A model generated the notes under the pieces. That model was not told the DNA's origin, ran no database searches, and was given only the letters and a program-made list of their open reading frames with translations. Positions 1 to 6,168 of a DNA stretch of 6,408 nt are shown here, piece after piece (the stretch's first letter is position 1; every line of letters begins with the position of its first letter). The stretch lies in contig JAKBGP010000128.1 in assembly GCA_021833045.1 (NCBI GenBank), positions 1 through 6,408 of the forward strand. Direction: 5' to 3'. A program made the translations under genes and the position numbers. This stretch comes from Thermoplasmata archaeon. GTDB lineage: Archaea; Thermoplasmatota; Thermoplasmata; Thermoplasmatales; Thermoplasmataceae.

Positions 1-198
1 ACCGCATATACCAATGCAACCCATGCGGCCTGACCATTGATCGGGACCTGAATGCCGCAATGAACATCCGGAATGCTGGATTGATCGCTGTAGGGAGGGG
101 CACTCCCAAATTCACGCCCGTGGAGATTGGAGCTCTGCCAATGGCAACTTCGGTCTTTGAAACGGGAAGCCCCTGCGTTAGCTGGGGGAGGATGTCAC
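1..198 (+). mobile_element. Right end of an IS200/IS605-type (TnpB-carrying) insertion sequence
   Basis: The segment holds the 3' end of a tnpB gene and, after it, a right-end hairpin (170-187) followed by GGAGGATGTCA, an ending I recognise from archaeal IS200/IS605 elements. Base composition changes sharply: positions 1-180 are about 55% GC, while 241-360 are about 32% GC. The left end and any tnpA lie outside the window. The element ends inside a minus-strand AGT-endonuclease V gene, so this is an insertion. The right boundary is placed at 197-198 by analogy and could be off by a few bases. Such elements have no terminal inverted repeats and make no target duplication, so only the empty site would fix the junction exactly. 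Confidence 0.82.
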
Positions 199-221
199 AT
201 ATCTTTTCACCTGAAGTGTAG
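1..221 (+). CDS. tnpB: TnpB, C-terminal part (RNA-guided nuclease of IS200/IS605 elements), 5'-truncated by the window
   Basis: Reading from base 3, the translation gives a CNPCG zinc knuckle (second half of the TnpB zinc ribbon), then DRDLNAAMNI, the RuvC-III motif with its catalytic Asp. A tail follows (GRGTPKFTPVEIGALP, then ETGSP) that is typical of archaeal TnpB. TnpB is the RNA-guided DNA endonuclease related to the ancestor of Cas12; it cuts DNA matching the guide in its omegaRNA. Only about the last 72 codons are present, so the first catalytic Asp and Glu cannot be checked. The stop used (219-221) lies beyond the predicted IS end, in host DNA. A TAG in the hairpin loop (179-181) is one frame off, so the final 13 residues after GSP are probably not native TnpB. 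A one-base shift in the hairpin would explain this. Confidence 0.85.
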   Translation, partial: RIYQCNPCGLTIDRDLNAAMNIRNAGLIAVGRGTPKFTPVEIGALPMATSVFETGSPCVSWGRMSHIFSPEV

Positions 222-718
222 ACAAAAACTCCGTAACCTTTCTGATTATAATATGAAACATCCACAGCACCTATTTCATTGTATTCAGACAGATCATATA
301 AATCACTGTTTAACTTCTCAGAGAAATCTTGGAAAAGTTGTGTCTGAAGATCAGAAAGATGTTTTAGCGGGTAATCAGTTCTGAAAGCATCATAACACTT
401 TTCCTTAAAGTTCGAGACTGAACCATTTTTTATGATGGCACCATCTTTTTCAAGTCTTCGTATTCTCTCTTCACTACCAAGGGGATGGGTGAATTTTCCA
501 ACTCTACCATCAGAATGAATTACCTTGTAGCACTTTATTTTATCTCCATCAGTGTTTCTTGACAGCATGAATCCCACTGCCTTTGCAACCTTGATGTCAC
601 CGAGGGCCTTTGCTATGGCCCCATAGGTTGTGATGGAATCCTCTGGCAACTGAAGCATCAAATTTTCATAATCTCTGTATAAGTCATAATCCTCAGTCAT
701 GAAATATTCTAGATCCAT
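1..718 (-). CDS. Bifunctional O6-alkylguanine-DNA alkyltransferase / endonuclease V fusion, disrupted by the IS insertion
   Basis: About 173 native residues (718 down to about 199) are present. Residues 15-105 are an AGT catalytic domain without the usual N-terminal domain: TYGAIAKALG (31-40), the DNA-binding helix segment KVAKAVGFMLSRN (43-55), acceptor Cys63 in IKCYKVIHSDGRVG, then the KDGAIIKNG tail (91-99). From about residue 117 the sequence matches the endonuclease V N-terminus, with GAVDVSY (150-156) carrying the first catalytic Asp (D153). It stops about 20 residues later at the IS junction, so the Glu, Asp and His catalytic positions further along are lost or displaced. The reading frame stays open through the antisense of tnpB to the window edge (239 codons), giving a chimeric ORF. 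The acceptor motif is KCYK rather than PCHR, and the usual arginine finger (ARAVG) is AKAVG. The AGT half may still work; the endonuclease V half cannot. ATG 718 fits a leaderless start. Confidence 0.82.
   Translation of the reverse strand, partial: MDLEYFMTEDYDLYRDYENLMLQLPEDSITTYGAIAKALGDIKVAKAVGFMLSRNTDGDKIKCYKVIHSDGRVGKFTHPLGSEERIRRLEKDGAIIKNGSVSNFKEKCYDAFRTDYPLKHLSDLQTQLFQDFSEKLNSDLYDLSEYNEIGAVDVSYYNQKGYGVFVYTSGEKICDILPQLTQGLPVSKTEVAIGRAPISTGVNLGVPLPTAINPAFRMFIAAFRSRSMVRPHGLHWYMR
170..187 (+). repeat. Right-end hairpin of the IS200/IS605 element
   Basis: CCCC (170-173) pairs with GGGG (184-187), and GC (175-176) pairs with GC (181-182). There is one T-T mismatch (174/183) and a GTTA loop (177-180). 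A subterminal hairpin of this kind is what the TnpA transposase recognises at the right end, and it also forms the last stem of the omegaRNA scaffold before the guide. Confidence 0.75.
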
Positions 719-740
719 CAATGAAGTATGAAATCTATGT

Positions 741-749
741 ATATATTTT
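741..749 (-). promoter_or_regulatory. TATA box of the AGT-endonuclease V gene
   Basis: On the minus strand the site reads AAAATATAT, centred near 745, about 27 bases upstream of ATG 718. That is the archaeal TATA-to-start distance, so transcription should begin at or within a base or two of the ATG and the mRNA should be leaderless. No ribosome binding site is present. Confidence 0.65.
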
Positions 750-818
750 AGTGTGAGATTGGCTAGAAATTATATTCCATATTTTTCAGCAATTGAGAAA
801 TTAGAATACTTAACATAA

Positions 819-828
819 TAAAATATTA
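819..828 (+). promoter_or_regulatory. Probable TATA box of the MMPL/RND transporter gene
   Basis: The sequence TAAAATATTA is the best TATA-like element in the AT-rich 140-bp divergent spacer (719-858). Its centre near 824 predicts transcription start at about 850-852, giving a leader of 7-9 bases with no Shine-Dalgarno motif. The spacer is so AT-rich that nearby alternatives (for example ATTAATAG at 825-832) are possible. Confidence 0.45.
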
Positions 829-858
829 ATAGGTTACAAATATCACTTATCGAAATCA

Positions 859-3800
859 ATGTTTGAAAGCACTTTTGAAAAGATAGGAAGAAAGGTATCA
901 AAAAATAGTGGCAAAATCATAATTATATGGTTAATTCTCATTCTTTTAATGTCTTATGGTGCCACCCTGGTATTTTCCAATACAAATTTCAATATACAAT
1001 CTTCGTTTGGAGGTGGAACCAGTGAAGCACAGGTTGCACAGAATCAACTTTCCCAATATTTCCCGTCAGATCCTAATGGAAGTTCTAACGGAACACAGAT
1101 TTTAATCGTCACACAGAACACATACGTCAACAACACCAGTGATTTTAGTACTCTTGTTAAATATGAACAATCTCTTAGCAAATCCCTAAATGAGACTCCT
1201 GGGTTTACAGGCGTACAAAGTATTATATCCACCGAATCCACTTCAATGAATGCTTTTTCATCAGGAATGAAAACACTTCTACAGGGGAATGCTGGGGCTG
1301 TTCAGGTAGATAATGGTATTGTGTACCAGACAAATGTTTCATCTTCATTATTTTTGATTGTTGAGGAAGTATATCTAAATGCTTTCATCAAAAGTCATAA
1401 TTTGAACGTTTCATATAATAGCGCACTTTCATTTATTCAAAGTGTTTCAACTCCGTATGAATCCATACAGATACAATATCTTGATGCATTTTCACATAAC
1501 GTCAATATATCAGGCAATTCAATTATTAATAACCCCTTGGGTGATATTCAAACAAGTTCTCAGGGCACACTGAAGAACAGCTCTTTTGTCCCATATCTCT
1601 CTGCACTCGGGCCACTCAATGCCTCATCCATATTTGTGATAGGAAATCAGAATCTTTCTGCGTTCATATCAAACAGCACACAATCCACCCTGAACCTTTC
1701 ATCACTGTTCTTCCCATTCTATATTCTGCCAACAGGTTCAAACACATCTTCTTTAATGTATCTGATAGAATCAGTGGACAATTTCACTTTGTTTGGATTC
1801 ACTTCACAGGTTTTTAATACAACACACGGTTCACTCGCATTATCAAATAACACTATTGATTATCTCTCCTCTCTCTTTACTTCGAGAGCCGCAATAATAA
1901 AGTTTGATGGCAATCCATTTTTTGAAATTAACAAAAATGCTCTTTCTTCGTATTTCAATATACTTGCAAATTCCAGTACTGGTTTGACTGTACAGTCATA
2001 TATGACACACCATTCCATTTATGGGCTACCTATATATCCAACACCATACCTTATGCACAATTTCGTTGGATTCAATAACAAAACTGTGTTATTTGTATTC
2101 ACATTCAATGGAAATTATACGGCTCAGCAGGCAAATATTGTCACTTCATCCTCAGGAAACTTTTCTGCGCAAATACATGGTTCAACATTCCTGATCGCAG
2201 GAACTGAACAATTTGCATCCCAACTTTCAAGTGAAATATCATCCGGTTTGGTAAAGGCGCTTGCCATAGGAGTAATGCTATCCATACTGGTTATAGGATT
2301 ATTTTTCAAATCCATCAAGGCAGCCTTTATACCAATATTGCTTTTCATGATTTCTGCAGTAATATCTCTTGGAATAATTGGATTAATTTATACTTATATA
2401 TTCCATTCGCAGATATCTTTCATCACTCCCACACTCCTTTTCATATTCATACTAGGATTGACCAGTGACTATACAGTATATATCATGGCAAGGTACAGGA
2501 GGGAACTGATTCACAAGACCGAGCATCCCACCATTATCACTTCGAGATGGGCAGGACATGCGGTATTCACCTCTGGTTTGACAGTTATCCTTTCTCAGGT
2601 TGTCCTCTGGCTTATCAACATACCTTTTTTCAGTGACTCTGGTTTCGCAAATGCAATAGGGGTATTTGTATCGCTAATGCTTGCGACAACATTCCTTCCT
2701 TCTATACTTCACAGGTATGGAAAAAGCATATTCAGGAAATCTGCTGAAGGTAGAACCGTAGAATCGGAGCATCTTAGAATGCAAAAGGTTGGAAGATTCA
2801 CAACAGAAAACAGATATGCCATGATTGCAGTGTTCTTCGTTATAATAATCATCGGGGTGTATATTTACCAGGCAACCCCTGAGAGTATCAACATACTGAA
2901 ATTGTTACCTCAGAGCCAGGCAATAACTGCTATTGACCAGATAAATAATTCATTTAATGGCGATTTCCTCGACAGAGGATTTATTGTCGTGGGCCTCGCA
3001 GCTCCACTTATTGTCAATGGGAAAGTAAATCAGACTGAAATGTCCACCGTAAACAGTATAGAGAACAAGACTCTCTCAACTTCGGGAATATCGGAAGTAT
3101 ACGGTCCGGGAAGGCCATTTGGTTATTTTACAGGATACAATCCATCATCCGTTCCTGCATCACAGGCAATATTGTATGAGAATCAGTCCAACTCATTCAT
3201 AAGCTCTACTAATTCGAGATATGTCGAGATTGTATTCCAGACTTACATACTTGGATGGGAAAACAAGGCTATCTCCACAGTAAACGTCCTTAACAGCAAT
3301 ATTCAGGCATCAGGAAATGAAAATTATACAATAGCCATAGGTGGACTGACAGAATCTCTTTCAAATGCATACTCATCAACACAGTCAGCATTCCTTGAAC
3401 TGGTTCCTATTCTTTCCATAACTATTTTCGCACTTCTTGCTATACAGCTAAGTTCAGTAATTTCTCCAACAAGGCTGATACTTATGGTAATTGGAACAGT
3501 CGTTGTGGCCCTTTCTATAGGTTATGGAATATTCCATTATATCCAGGGTTATCCAGTGATCATATTCATGCCGGTATTTGTGTTTACAACACTTCTTGCT
3601 GTGGGTGTAGATTATGATGTTTTCATGATCACGAGAGTGAGGGAAGAGATAATCAAAGGGAACGATATTGACACCAGCATAATCACAAGCGTAAAAGAGA
3701 ATGGTGCCGTGGTCATGCTGCTTGGAACAACACTTTTCGTAACCTTTGCTGCTCTTTACTTCAGTTCAATACCCTTGATGCAGCAGTTAGGAGTGGGAAT

Positions 3801-3924
3801 AGCTCTTGGGGTTCTGCTTGACACTTTCCTCAGCTGGCAGTTCTTCATACCTGCATTCATGAAGGTTCTCGGAAAATCTAACTGGTGGCCCGCAAAGTTC
3901 GGAAAAAGCACGCAGAAGAAATAA
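859..3924 (+). CDS. MMPL/RND-superfamily membrane transporter, 1021 residues
   Basis: This is a large proton-driven RND-type exporter of the MMPL class in the cytoplasmic membrane. The layout is the duplicated RND fold: helix 1 at about 19-39, a long external domain (about 41-463), helices 2-6 (about 464-483, 490-512, 522-544, 568-588, 595-618), helix 7 (about 653-671), a second external domain (about 672-844), and helices 8-12 (about 845-866, 872-892, 900-925, 952-971, 977-1003). Asp-Tyr pairs sit in helix 4 (D537-Y538 in LTSDYTVYIMARYRRE) and helix 10 (D918-Y919 in VGVDYDVFMITRVREE), the proton-relay signature of MMPL proteins. The external domains carry many Asn-X-Ser/Thr sequons (21 in the first, 5 in the second by my count), fitting a glycosylated archaeal surface. 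The first external domain is much longer than the second. The substrate is unknown; lipids, hydrophobic compounds or drugs are typical for the family. It stands alone, without a partner adaptor or outer-membrane channel, as expected for an archaeon. Confidence 0.9.
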   Translation: MFESTFEKIGRKVSKNSGKIIIIWLILILLMSYGATLVFSNTNFNIQSSFGGGTSEAQVAQNQLSQYFPSDPNGSSNGTQILIVTQNTYVNNTSDFSTLVKYEQSLSKSLNETPGFTGVQSIISTESTSMNAFSSGMKTLLQGNAGAVQVDNGIVYQTNVSSSLFLIVEEVYLNAFIKSHNLNVSYNSALSFIQSVSTPYESIQIQYLDAFSHNVNISGNSIINNPLGDIQTSSQGTLKNSSFVPYLSALGPLNASSIFVIGNQNLSAFISNSTQSTLNLSSLFFPFYILPTGSNTSSLMYLIESVDNFTLFGFTSQVFNTTHGSLALSNNTIDYLSSLFTSRAAIIKFDGNPFFEINKNALSSYFNILANSSTGLTVQSYMTHHSIYGLPIYPTPYLMHNFVGFNNKTVLFVFTFNGNYTAQQANIVTSSSGNFSAQIHGSTFLIAGTEQFASQLSSEISSGLVKALAIGVMLSILVIGLFFKSIKAAFIPILLFMISAVISLGIIGLIYTYIFHSQISFITPTLLFIFILGLTSDYTVYIMARYRRELIHKTEHPTIITSRWAGHAVFTSGLTVILSQVVLWLINIPFFSDSGFANAIGVFVSLMLATTFLPSILHRYGKSIFRKSAEGRTVESEHLRMQKVGRFTTENRYAMIAVFFVIIIIGVYIYQATPESINILKLLPQSQAITAIDQINNSFNGDFLDRGFIVVGLAAPLIVNGKVNQTEMSTVNSIENKTLSTSGISEVYGPGRPFGYFTGYNPSSVPASQAILYENQSNSFISSTNSRYVEIVFQTYILGWENKAISTVNVLNSNIQASGNENYTIAIGGLTESLSNAYSSTQSAFLELVPILSITIFALLAIQLSSVISPTRLILMVIGTVVVALSIGYGIFHYIQGYPVIIFMPVFVFTTLLAVGVDYDVFMITRVREEIIKGNDIDTSIITSVKENGAVVMLLGTTLFVTFAALYFSSIPLMQQLGVGIALGVLLDTFLSWQFFIPAFMKVLGKSNWWPAKFGKSTQKK

Positions 3925-3936
3925 TATTTCTCTGCG
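3911..3936. terminator. Hairpin overlapping the transporter stop codon, possible bidirectional terminator
   Basis: CGCAGAAGAAAT (3911-3922) pairs with ATTTCTCTGCG (3926-3936) with a single bulged A and an AAT loop, so the TAA stop (3922-3924) sits at the tip. It lies between convergent genes. Read on the minus strand it is preceded by a seven-T run (3943-3937) and followed by TTTTT (3907-3903). Archaeal termination depends mainly on T-runs, so those tracts would serve the minus-strand DMT gene best. The role of the stem itself is inferred. Confidence 0.4.
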
Positions 3937-4014
3937 AAAAAAATTTATTCACACCCTATTTTAATTGTTTAGCAAAAACGCAGATAAATTATTTTCAAAT
4001 TTCAGCCAATTTTA

Positions 4015-4872
4015 TCAAAGAATGGCAGATACTAACAGTCCTATGCAGACAAATACGATGCCAAGCATTTCTAATTTAACGTATCTTTCTTTCAAAATGA
4101 CCACCACCAGGATGATGGAAACAGGTACTGATATTAGCGTGATAAGACCTGTAAGTGTCGTTCCATAATAAGTTATGAAAATTCCATATGCTCCGTTGGC
4201 AATACCTGAAAATAATCCTCCAGTAAGTGCATATGCTCTTACTCGGGGCGAACTTATCAAAGGCGGTCTTAAAATGATATTCATGACAACAAGAACCATG
4301 AAAATGGAGAAGTAGAGGACAAAAGTGTAAAATATCGGTGCTGCGTAGGAAACAAATGAGAAAATCACCCATTCAAGGGCCCAGAAAAGGGGAGACATGC
4401 TCAGCAATATGAATGGAATGTTAAATTTAATGACCTTTCCGGAATTTCCACTGCTTCCCATCATGAAAAGGCCCACTATGGCGATTGCAAGGCCAGTAAG
4501 AACCAAATTCCCTGGATACTCCATATAGAACAGAGCCCCAAGCAGAGCAATCAGTGGCCCTTGCAGATTGAAAATGGTGCTGGATATTCCTGCATTGGTA
4601 TTCTTAAGTCCCACGTATCCAAAAAAATATGCAAAAGCGCCAAAGAGTGCAGCAACCAGTATTATCCAAATATTCACCTTAATTACTATAGGGGCCTGTC
4701 CAAGCAGATGAAATATGAAAAACTCAATGAATATGACAAAGGATGCCCCCATTATGTATAGCATTGCAAATCTTTCAGGGCGTATGTGGTTCAATGACAC
4801 TTTCGAAAAAAGCACTGCAATGGAGAAACCCATAGTAATCAAGATTATCAGTGCAATTTCAAAAAGGATCAT
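4015..4872 (-). CDS. EamA/DMT-superfamily transporter, about 10 membrane helices, 285 residues
   Basis: This is a drug/metabolite-transporter permease of unknown substrate in the cytoplasmic membrane. The protein is almost entirely hydrophobic and shows two EamA repeats. The first ends in NAGISSTIFNLQGPLIALLGALF, then MEYPGNLVLTGLAIAIVGLFMM. The second has TTLTGLITLISVPVSIILVVVILKERYVKLEMLGIVFVCIGLLV, the classic 'E-R/K, then G-hydrophobic-hydrophobic-G' end of an EamA half. Length is normal for the family. The frame is open up to a TTG at 4893 (292 residues), directly preceded by an in-frame TGA. I prefer ATG 4872 because a TATA-like TTTATT (4901-4896) lies 26-27 bases upstream of it, which fits a leaderless start. 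The gene is convergent with the MMPL transporter. Export of amino acids, nucleotides or toxic metabolites are all possible. Confidence 0.85.
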   Translation of the reverse strand: MILFEIALIILITMGFSIAVLFSKVSLNHIRPERFAMLYIMGASFVIFIEFFIFHLLGQAPIVIKVNIWIILVAALFGAFAYFFGYVGLKNTNAGISSTIFNLQGPLIALLGALFYMEYPGNLVLTGLAIAIVGLFMMGSSGNSGKVIKFNIPFILLSMSPLFWALEWVIFSFVSYAAPIFYTFVLYFSIFMVLVVMNIILRPPLISSPRVRAYALTGGLFSGIANGAYGIFITYYGTTLTGLITLISVPVSIILVVVILKERYVKLEMLGIVFVCIGLLVSAIL

Positions 4873-4895
4873 CCACGGTAAAATAATAGCCAATC

Positions 4896-4907
4896 AATAA
4901 ACTTTTT
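4896..4907 (-). promoter_or_regulatory. TATA box and preceding A-rich BRE-like tract of the DMT transporter gene
   Basis: The minus strand reads AAAAAGTTTATT. The TTTATT core is centred 26-27 bases upstream of ATG 4872, and the A-rich stretch before it resembles a BRE. The spacing decides in favour of the ATG over the TTG at 4893. Confidence 0.5.
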
Positions 4908-4950
4908 GAGTTGTTTGAAGTGAGGGAAAATGTCCTACATCATTGATTCA

Positions 4951-4966
4951 AATTTAAAAAATAAAG
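4951..4966 (-). terminator. T-rich terminator after the peroxiredoxin gene
   Basis: Immediately after the TGA stop the minus strand reads CTTTATTTTTTAAATT, a T-rich tract of the kind that stops archaeal RNA polymerase. There is no associated stem. It would separate the peroxiredoxin transcript from the DMT gene lying downstream on the same strand. Confidence 0.5.
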
Positions 4967-5440
4967 TCAATTGAGTTTTTTGACTTCTTCTTTTATTTTT
5001 TCATAATCAGGCTCAACAGTCGGAACTTCTGATACCCAGGTGTATTTGACTTTTCCGTCTTTCCCCACTATGAATACAGATCTTTTTGCCACATCAAAGT
5101 GTGGAATGTTGATAAATCCCTTATGAATCACGTCATATTTTCCTATAGTCTCCTTGCCGTGATCGCTGAGAAGATCGAATTTAAGATTGTTCTCTGATGC
5201 AAATTTGGCAAGGGTGAATGGTGTATCTACGCTTATGCCAACGACCTTTGCATTCATGTTGTTGAATGCGCTCATGGAATCCCTGAAAGTGCACATTTCC
5301 TTTGTGCAAACACCTGTAAAGGCTCCCGGGAAGAATGCAATAACTACGTTGTTTTTCCTGAATTCAGAAAGCTTTCTCAATTTGTTGCTTGTGTCTGCAA
5401 GCTCAAAATCCGGAGCTATATCTCCTACTTTTATTGTCAT
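4967..5440 (-). CDS. Thiol peroxidase of the peroxiredoxin (AhpC/TSA) family, 157 residues
   Basis: This cytosolic enzyme reduces hydrogen peroxide and organic hydroperoxides using reactive cysteines. The N-terminus [14 protein letters not shown] is the standard peroxiredoxin start. The active site [17 protein letters not shown] carries the Pro, Thr and peroxidatic Cys45, with Cys50 five residues on, the spacing of the resolving Cys in PrxQ/BCP-type enzymes. The conserved Arg lies in [15 protein letters not shown]. Length is typical for PrxQ/Prx5/AhpE-like enzymes, and the exact subgroup is uncertain. The frame is open upstream to 5578, but that extension is not peroxiredoxin-like and overlaps dph6, so ATG 5440 is the start. 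No reductase lies beside it. It is transcribed away from dph6 across a 43-bp gap, with its own TATA box and T-rich terminator. Confidence 0.93.
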   Translation of the reverse strand: MTIKVGDIAPDFELADTSNKLRKLSEFRKNNVVIAFFPGAFTGVCTKEMCTFRDSMSAFNNMNAKVVGISVDTPFTLAKFASENNLKFDLLSDHGKETIGKYDVIHKGFINIPHFDVAKRSVFIVGKDGKVKYTWVSEVPTVEPDYEKIKEEVKKLN

Positions 5441-5454
5441 TGTATCACCGAAAA

Positions 5455-5460
5455 GATATA
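5455..5460 (+). promoter_or_regulatory. TATA box of dph6
   Basis: GATATA, preceded by the A-rich AAAA (5451-5454), is centred 26-27 bases before ATG 5484, so dph6 mRNA should be leaderless. It lies between the TATA box and the predicted start site of the divergent peroxiredoxin promoter. Confidence 0.55.
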
Positions 5461-5468
5461 AGCAAACG

Positions 5469-5477
5469 ATATATAAT
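5469..5477 (-). promoter_or_regulatory. TATA box of the peroxiredoxin gene
   Basis: The minus strand reads ATTATATAT, centred near 5473. It predicts transcription starting at about 5446, a leader of about six bases before ATG 5440. The box is interlocked with the dph6 promoter, so both initiation complexes would cover the same DNA. Confidence 0.55.
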
Positions 5478-5483
5478 GTTATC

Positions 5484-6116
5484 ATGAAATCAATAACCCT
5501 TTTTTCAGGAGGAAAAGACTCTTTCCTTTCAGCGCTGATTGCGATGGAACAGGGACATGACATCGTTGCAACAGTCACGGTATACCCTCATGAAGATTCA
5601 ATGATGTTCCATTTTCCAAACCATATCCATGCAGGGGCTGTATCCCAACTTCTCAGCATCCGGAATATAGCGATAAAAGAAGACACATTTCGTGAAGACA
5701 TTGTAAGAATTGTAAATGAAACAAAAGCAGAAGCTCTCATCAGCGGGGCCATTGCGTCGAACTACCAGAAGACAAGGATTGAGAAAATGTGCACGGAATT
5801 GGGAATAGTCTCCTTAACACCACTCTGGCTAATGGATCAGGAAAAAGAGCTAAATTCTGTTATATCTTCTGGCATCGGGGCAATGCTTGTTTCTGTTTCT
5901 GCAGATGGACTGGGAAGAAAATATCTGGGAAGAACCATTGACCATGAACTCATTTCCGAACTGCTCAGTATTAAGATCAAGCATGGCATCAATATCTCAG
6001 GAGAAGGTGGGGAGTATGAATCTTTTGTTCTATCATATCTTGGAAAGGATATTTCAGTCAAATCATACAGGGATATATGGAATGGTTCAACAGGTTTCAG
6101 AGAACTGTACTTATAG
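5484..6116 (+). CDS. dph6: Diphthine-ammonia ligase (Dph6-type ATP pyrophosphatase), 210 residues
   Basis: Dph6 catalyses the last step of diphthamide synthesis, the ATP-dependent amidation of diphthine on translation elongation factor 2. The PP-loop SGGKDS (residues 8-13) marks an adenine-nucleotide alpha-hydrolase-like (ATP-pyrophosphatase) fold. Family signatures follow in order: FHFPNHIH, then [20 protein letters not shown], then TPLW, then [15 protein letters not shown], then [13 protein letters not shown] (EGGEYE at 174-179). Length is close to that of single-domain archaeal Dph6 proteins. The frame extends far upstream (to 5187), but that part is antisense to the peroxiredoxin gene. 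ATG 5484 starts just before the PP-loop and has a TATA box at the leaderless distance. No other diphthamide genes are nearby; purB follows after 52 bp from its own promoter. The assignment rests on motif order; older annotations call this family 'MJ0570-related ATP-binding protein'. Confidence 0.92.
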   Translation: MKSITLFSGGKDSFLSALIAMEQGHDIVATVTVYPHEDSMMFHFPNHIHAGAVSQLLSIRNIAIKEDTFREDIVRIVNETKAEALISGAIASNYQKTRIEKMCTELGIVSLTPLWLMDQEKELNSVISSGIGAMLVSVSADGLGRKYLGRTIDHELISELLSIKIKHGINISGEGGEYESFVLSYLGKDISVKSYRDIWNGSTGFRELYL

Positions 6117-6135
6117 AAATCATAATGATGCATGG

Positions 6136-6149
6136 GAAAGCTTTTAAAA
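6136..6149 (+). promoter_or_regulatory. BRE/TATA element of purB
   Basis: GAAAG followed by CTTTTAAAA reads as a BRE plus TATA box. The centre of the TATA part (about 6145) is 24-25 bases before GTG 6169, again fitting a leaderless or nearly leaderless transcript. It also implies that purB has its own promoter and does not depend on dph6 transcription. Confidence 0.55.
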
Positions 6150-6168
6150 TTATACCTTATTCACTGAT

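Larger units (their letters stand above)
1..218 (+). ncRNA. Putative 3' part of TnpB omegaRNA (reRNA) with its guide at about 199-218
   Basis: In characterised IS200/IS605 elements the guide RNA is made from the 3' end of tnpB plus the right end, and the guide itself is the roughly 16-20 nt just past the element. Here the scaffold would run through the hairpin at 170-187 to about 198, with the guide copied from 199-218. The hairpin and the junction are seen directly; transcription and the exact 5' end, which may lie outside the window, are inferred from the family. Confidence 0.4.

Noticed and set aside
1..221. Cas12-type or CRISPR-linked nuclease
   Set aside because: The CxxC plus DRDxNAAxNI ending could suggest a Cas12 relative, but the IS right-end hairpin, the short tail and the absence of any repeat-spacer array identify it as transposon TnpB.
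127..384. An 85-codon plus-strand ORF crossing the IS/host junction
   Set aside because: It overlaps tnpB in another frame and then runs antisense to the well-supported AGT-endonuclease V gene. It has no recognisable motif and straddles the insertion point.
719..858. Possible small RNA or riboswitch in the divergent spacer
   Set aside because: The 140 bp are AT-rich and fully explained by two divergent promoters. I see no stable stem or conserved aptamer.
4076..4372. A 98-codon minus-strand ORF within the DMT gene region
   Set aside because: It is an out-of-frame shadow of the EamA transporter, rich in His and Cys with no domain pattern.
5187..5483. N-terminal extension of Dph6 (to 309 residues)
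   Set aside because: The extension is antisense to the peroxiredoxin gene. The PP-loop normally lies within the first 15 residues, as it does from ATG 5484.
5441..5578. N-terminal extension of the peroxiredoxin (to 203 residues)
   Set aside because: The added 46 residues are not peroxiredoxin-like and lie over the promoter and the first 95 bases of dph6. [14 protein letters not shown] is a textbook family start.
5837..6147. Overlapping ORFs on both strands over the 3' half of dph6
   Set aside because: They are shadows of dph6, which is supported by conserved motifs along its whole length.
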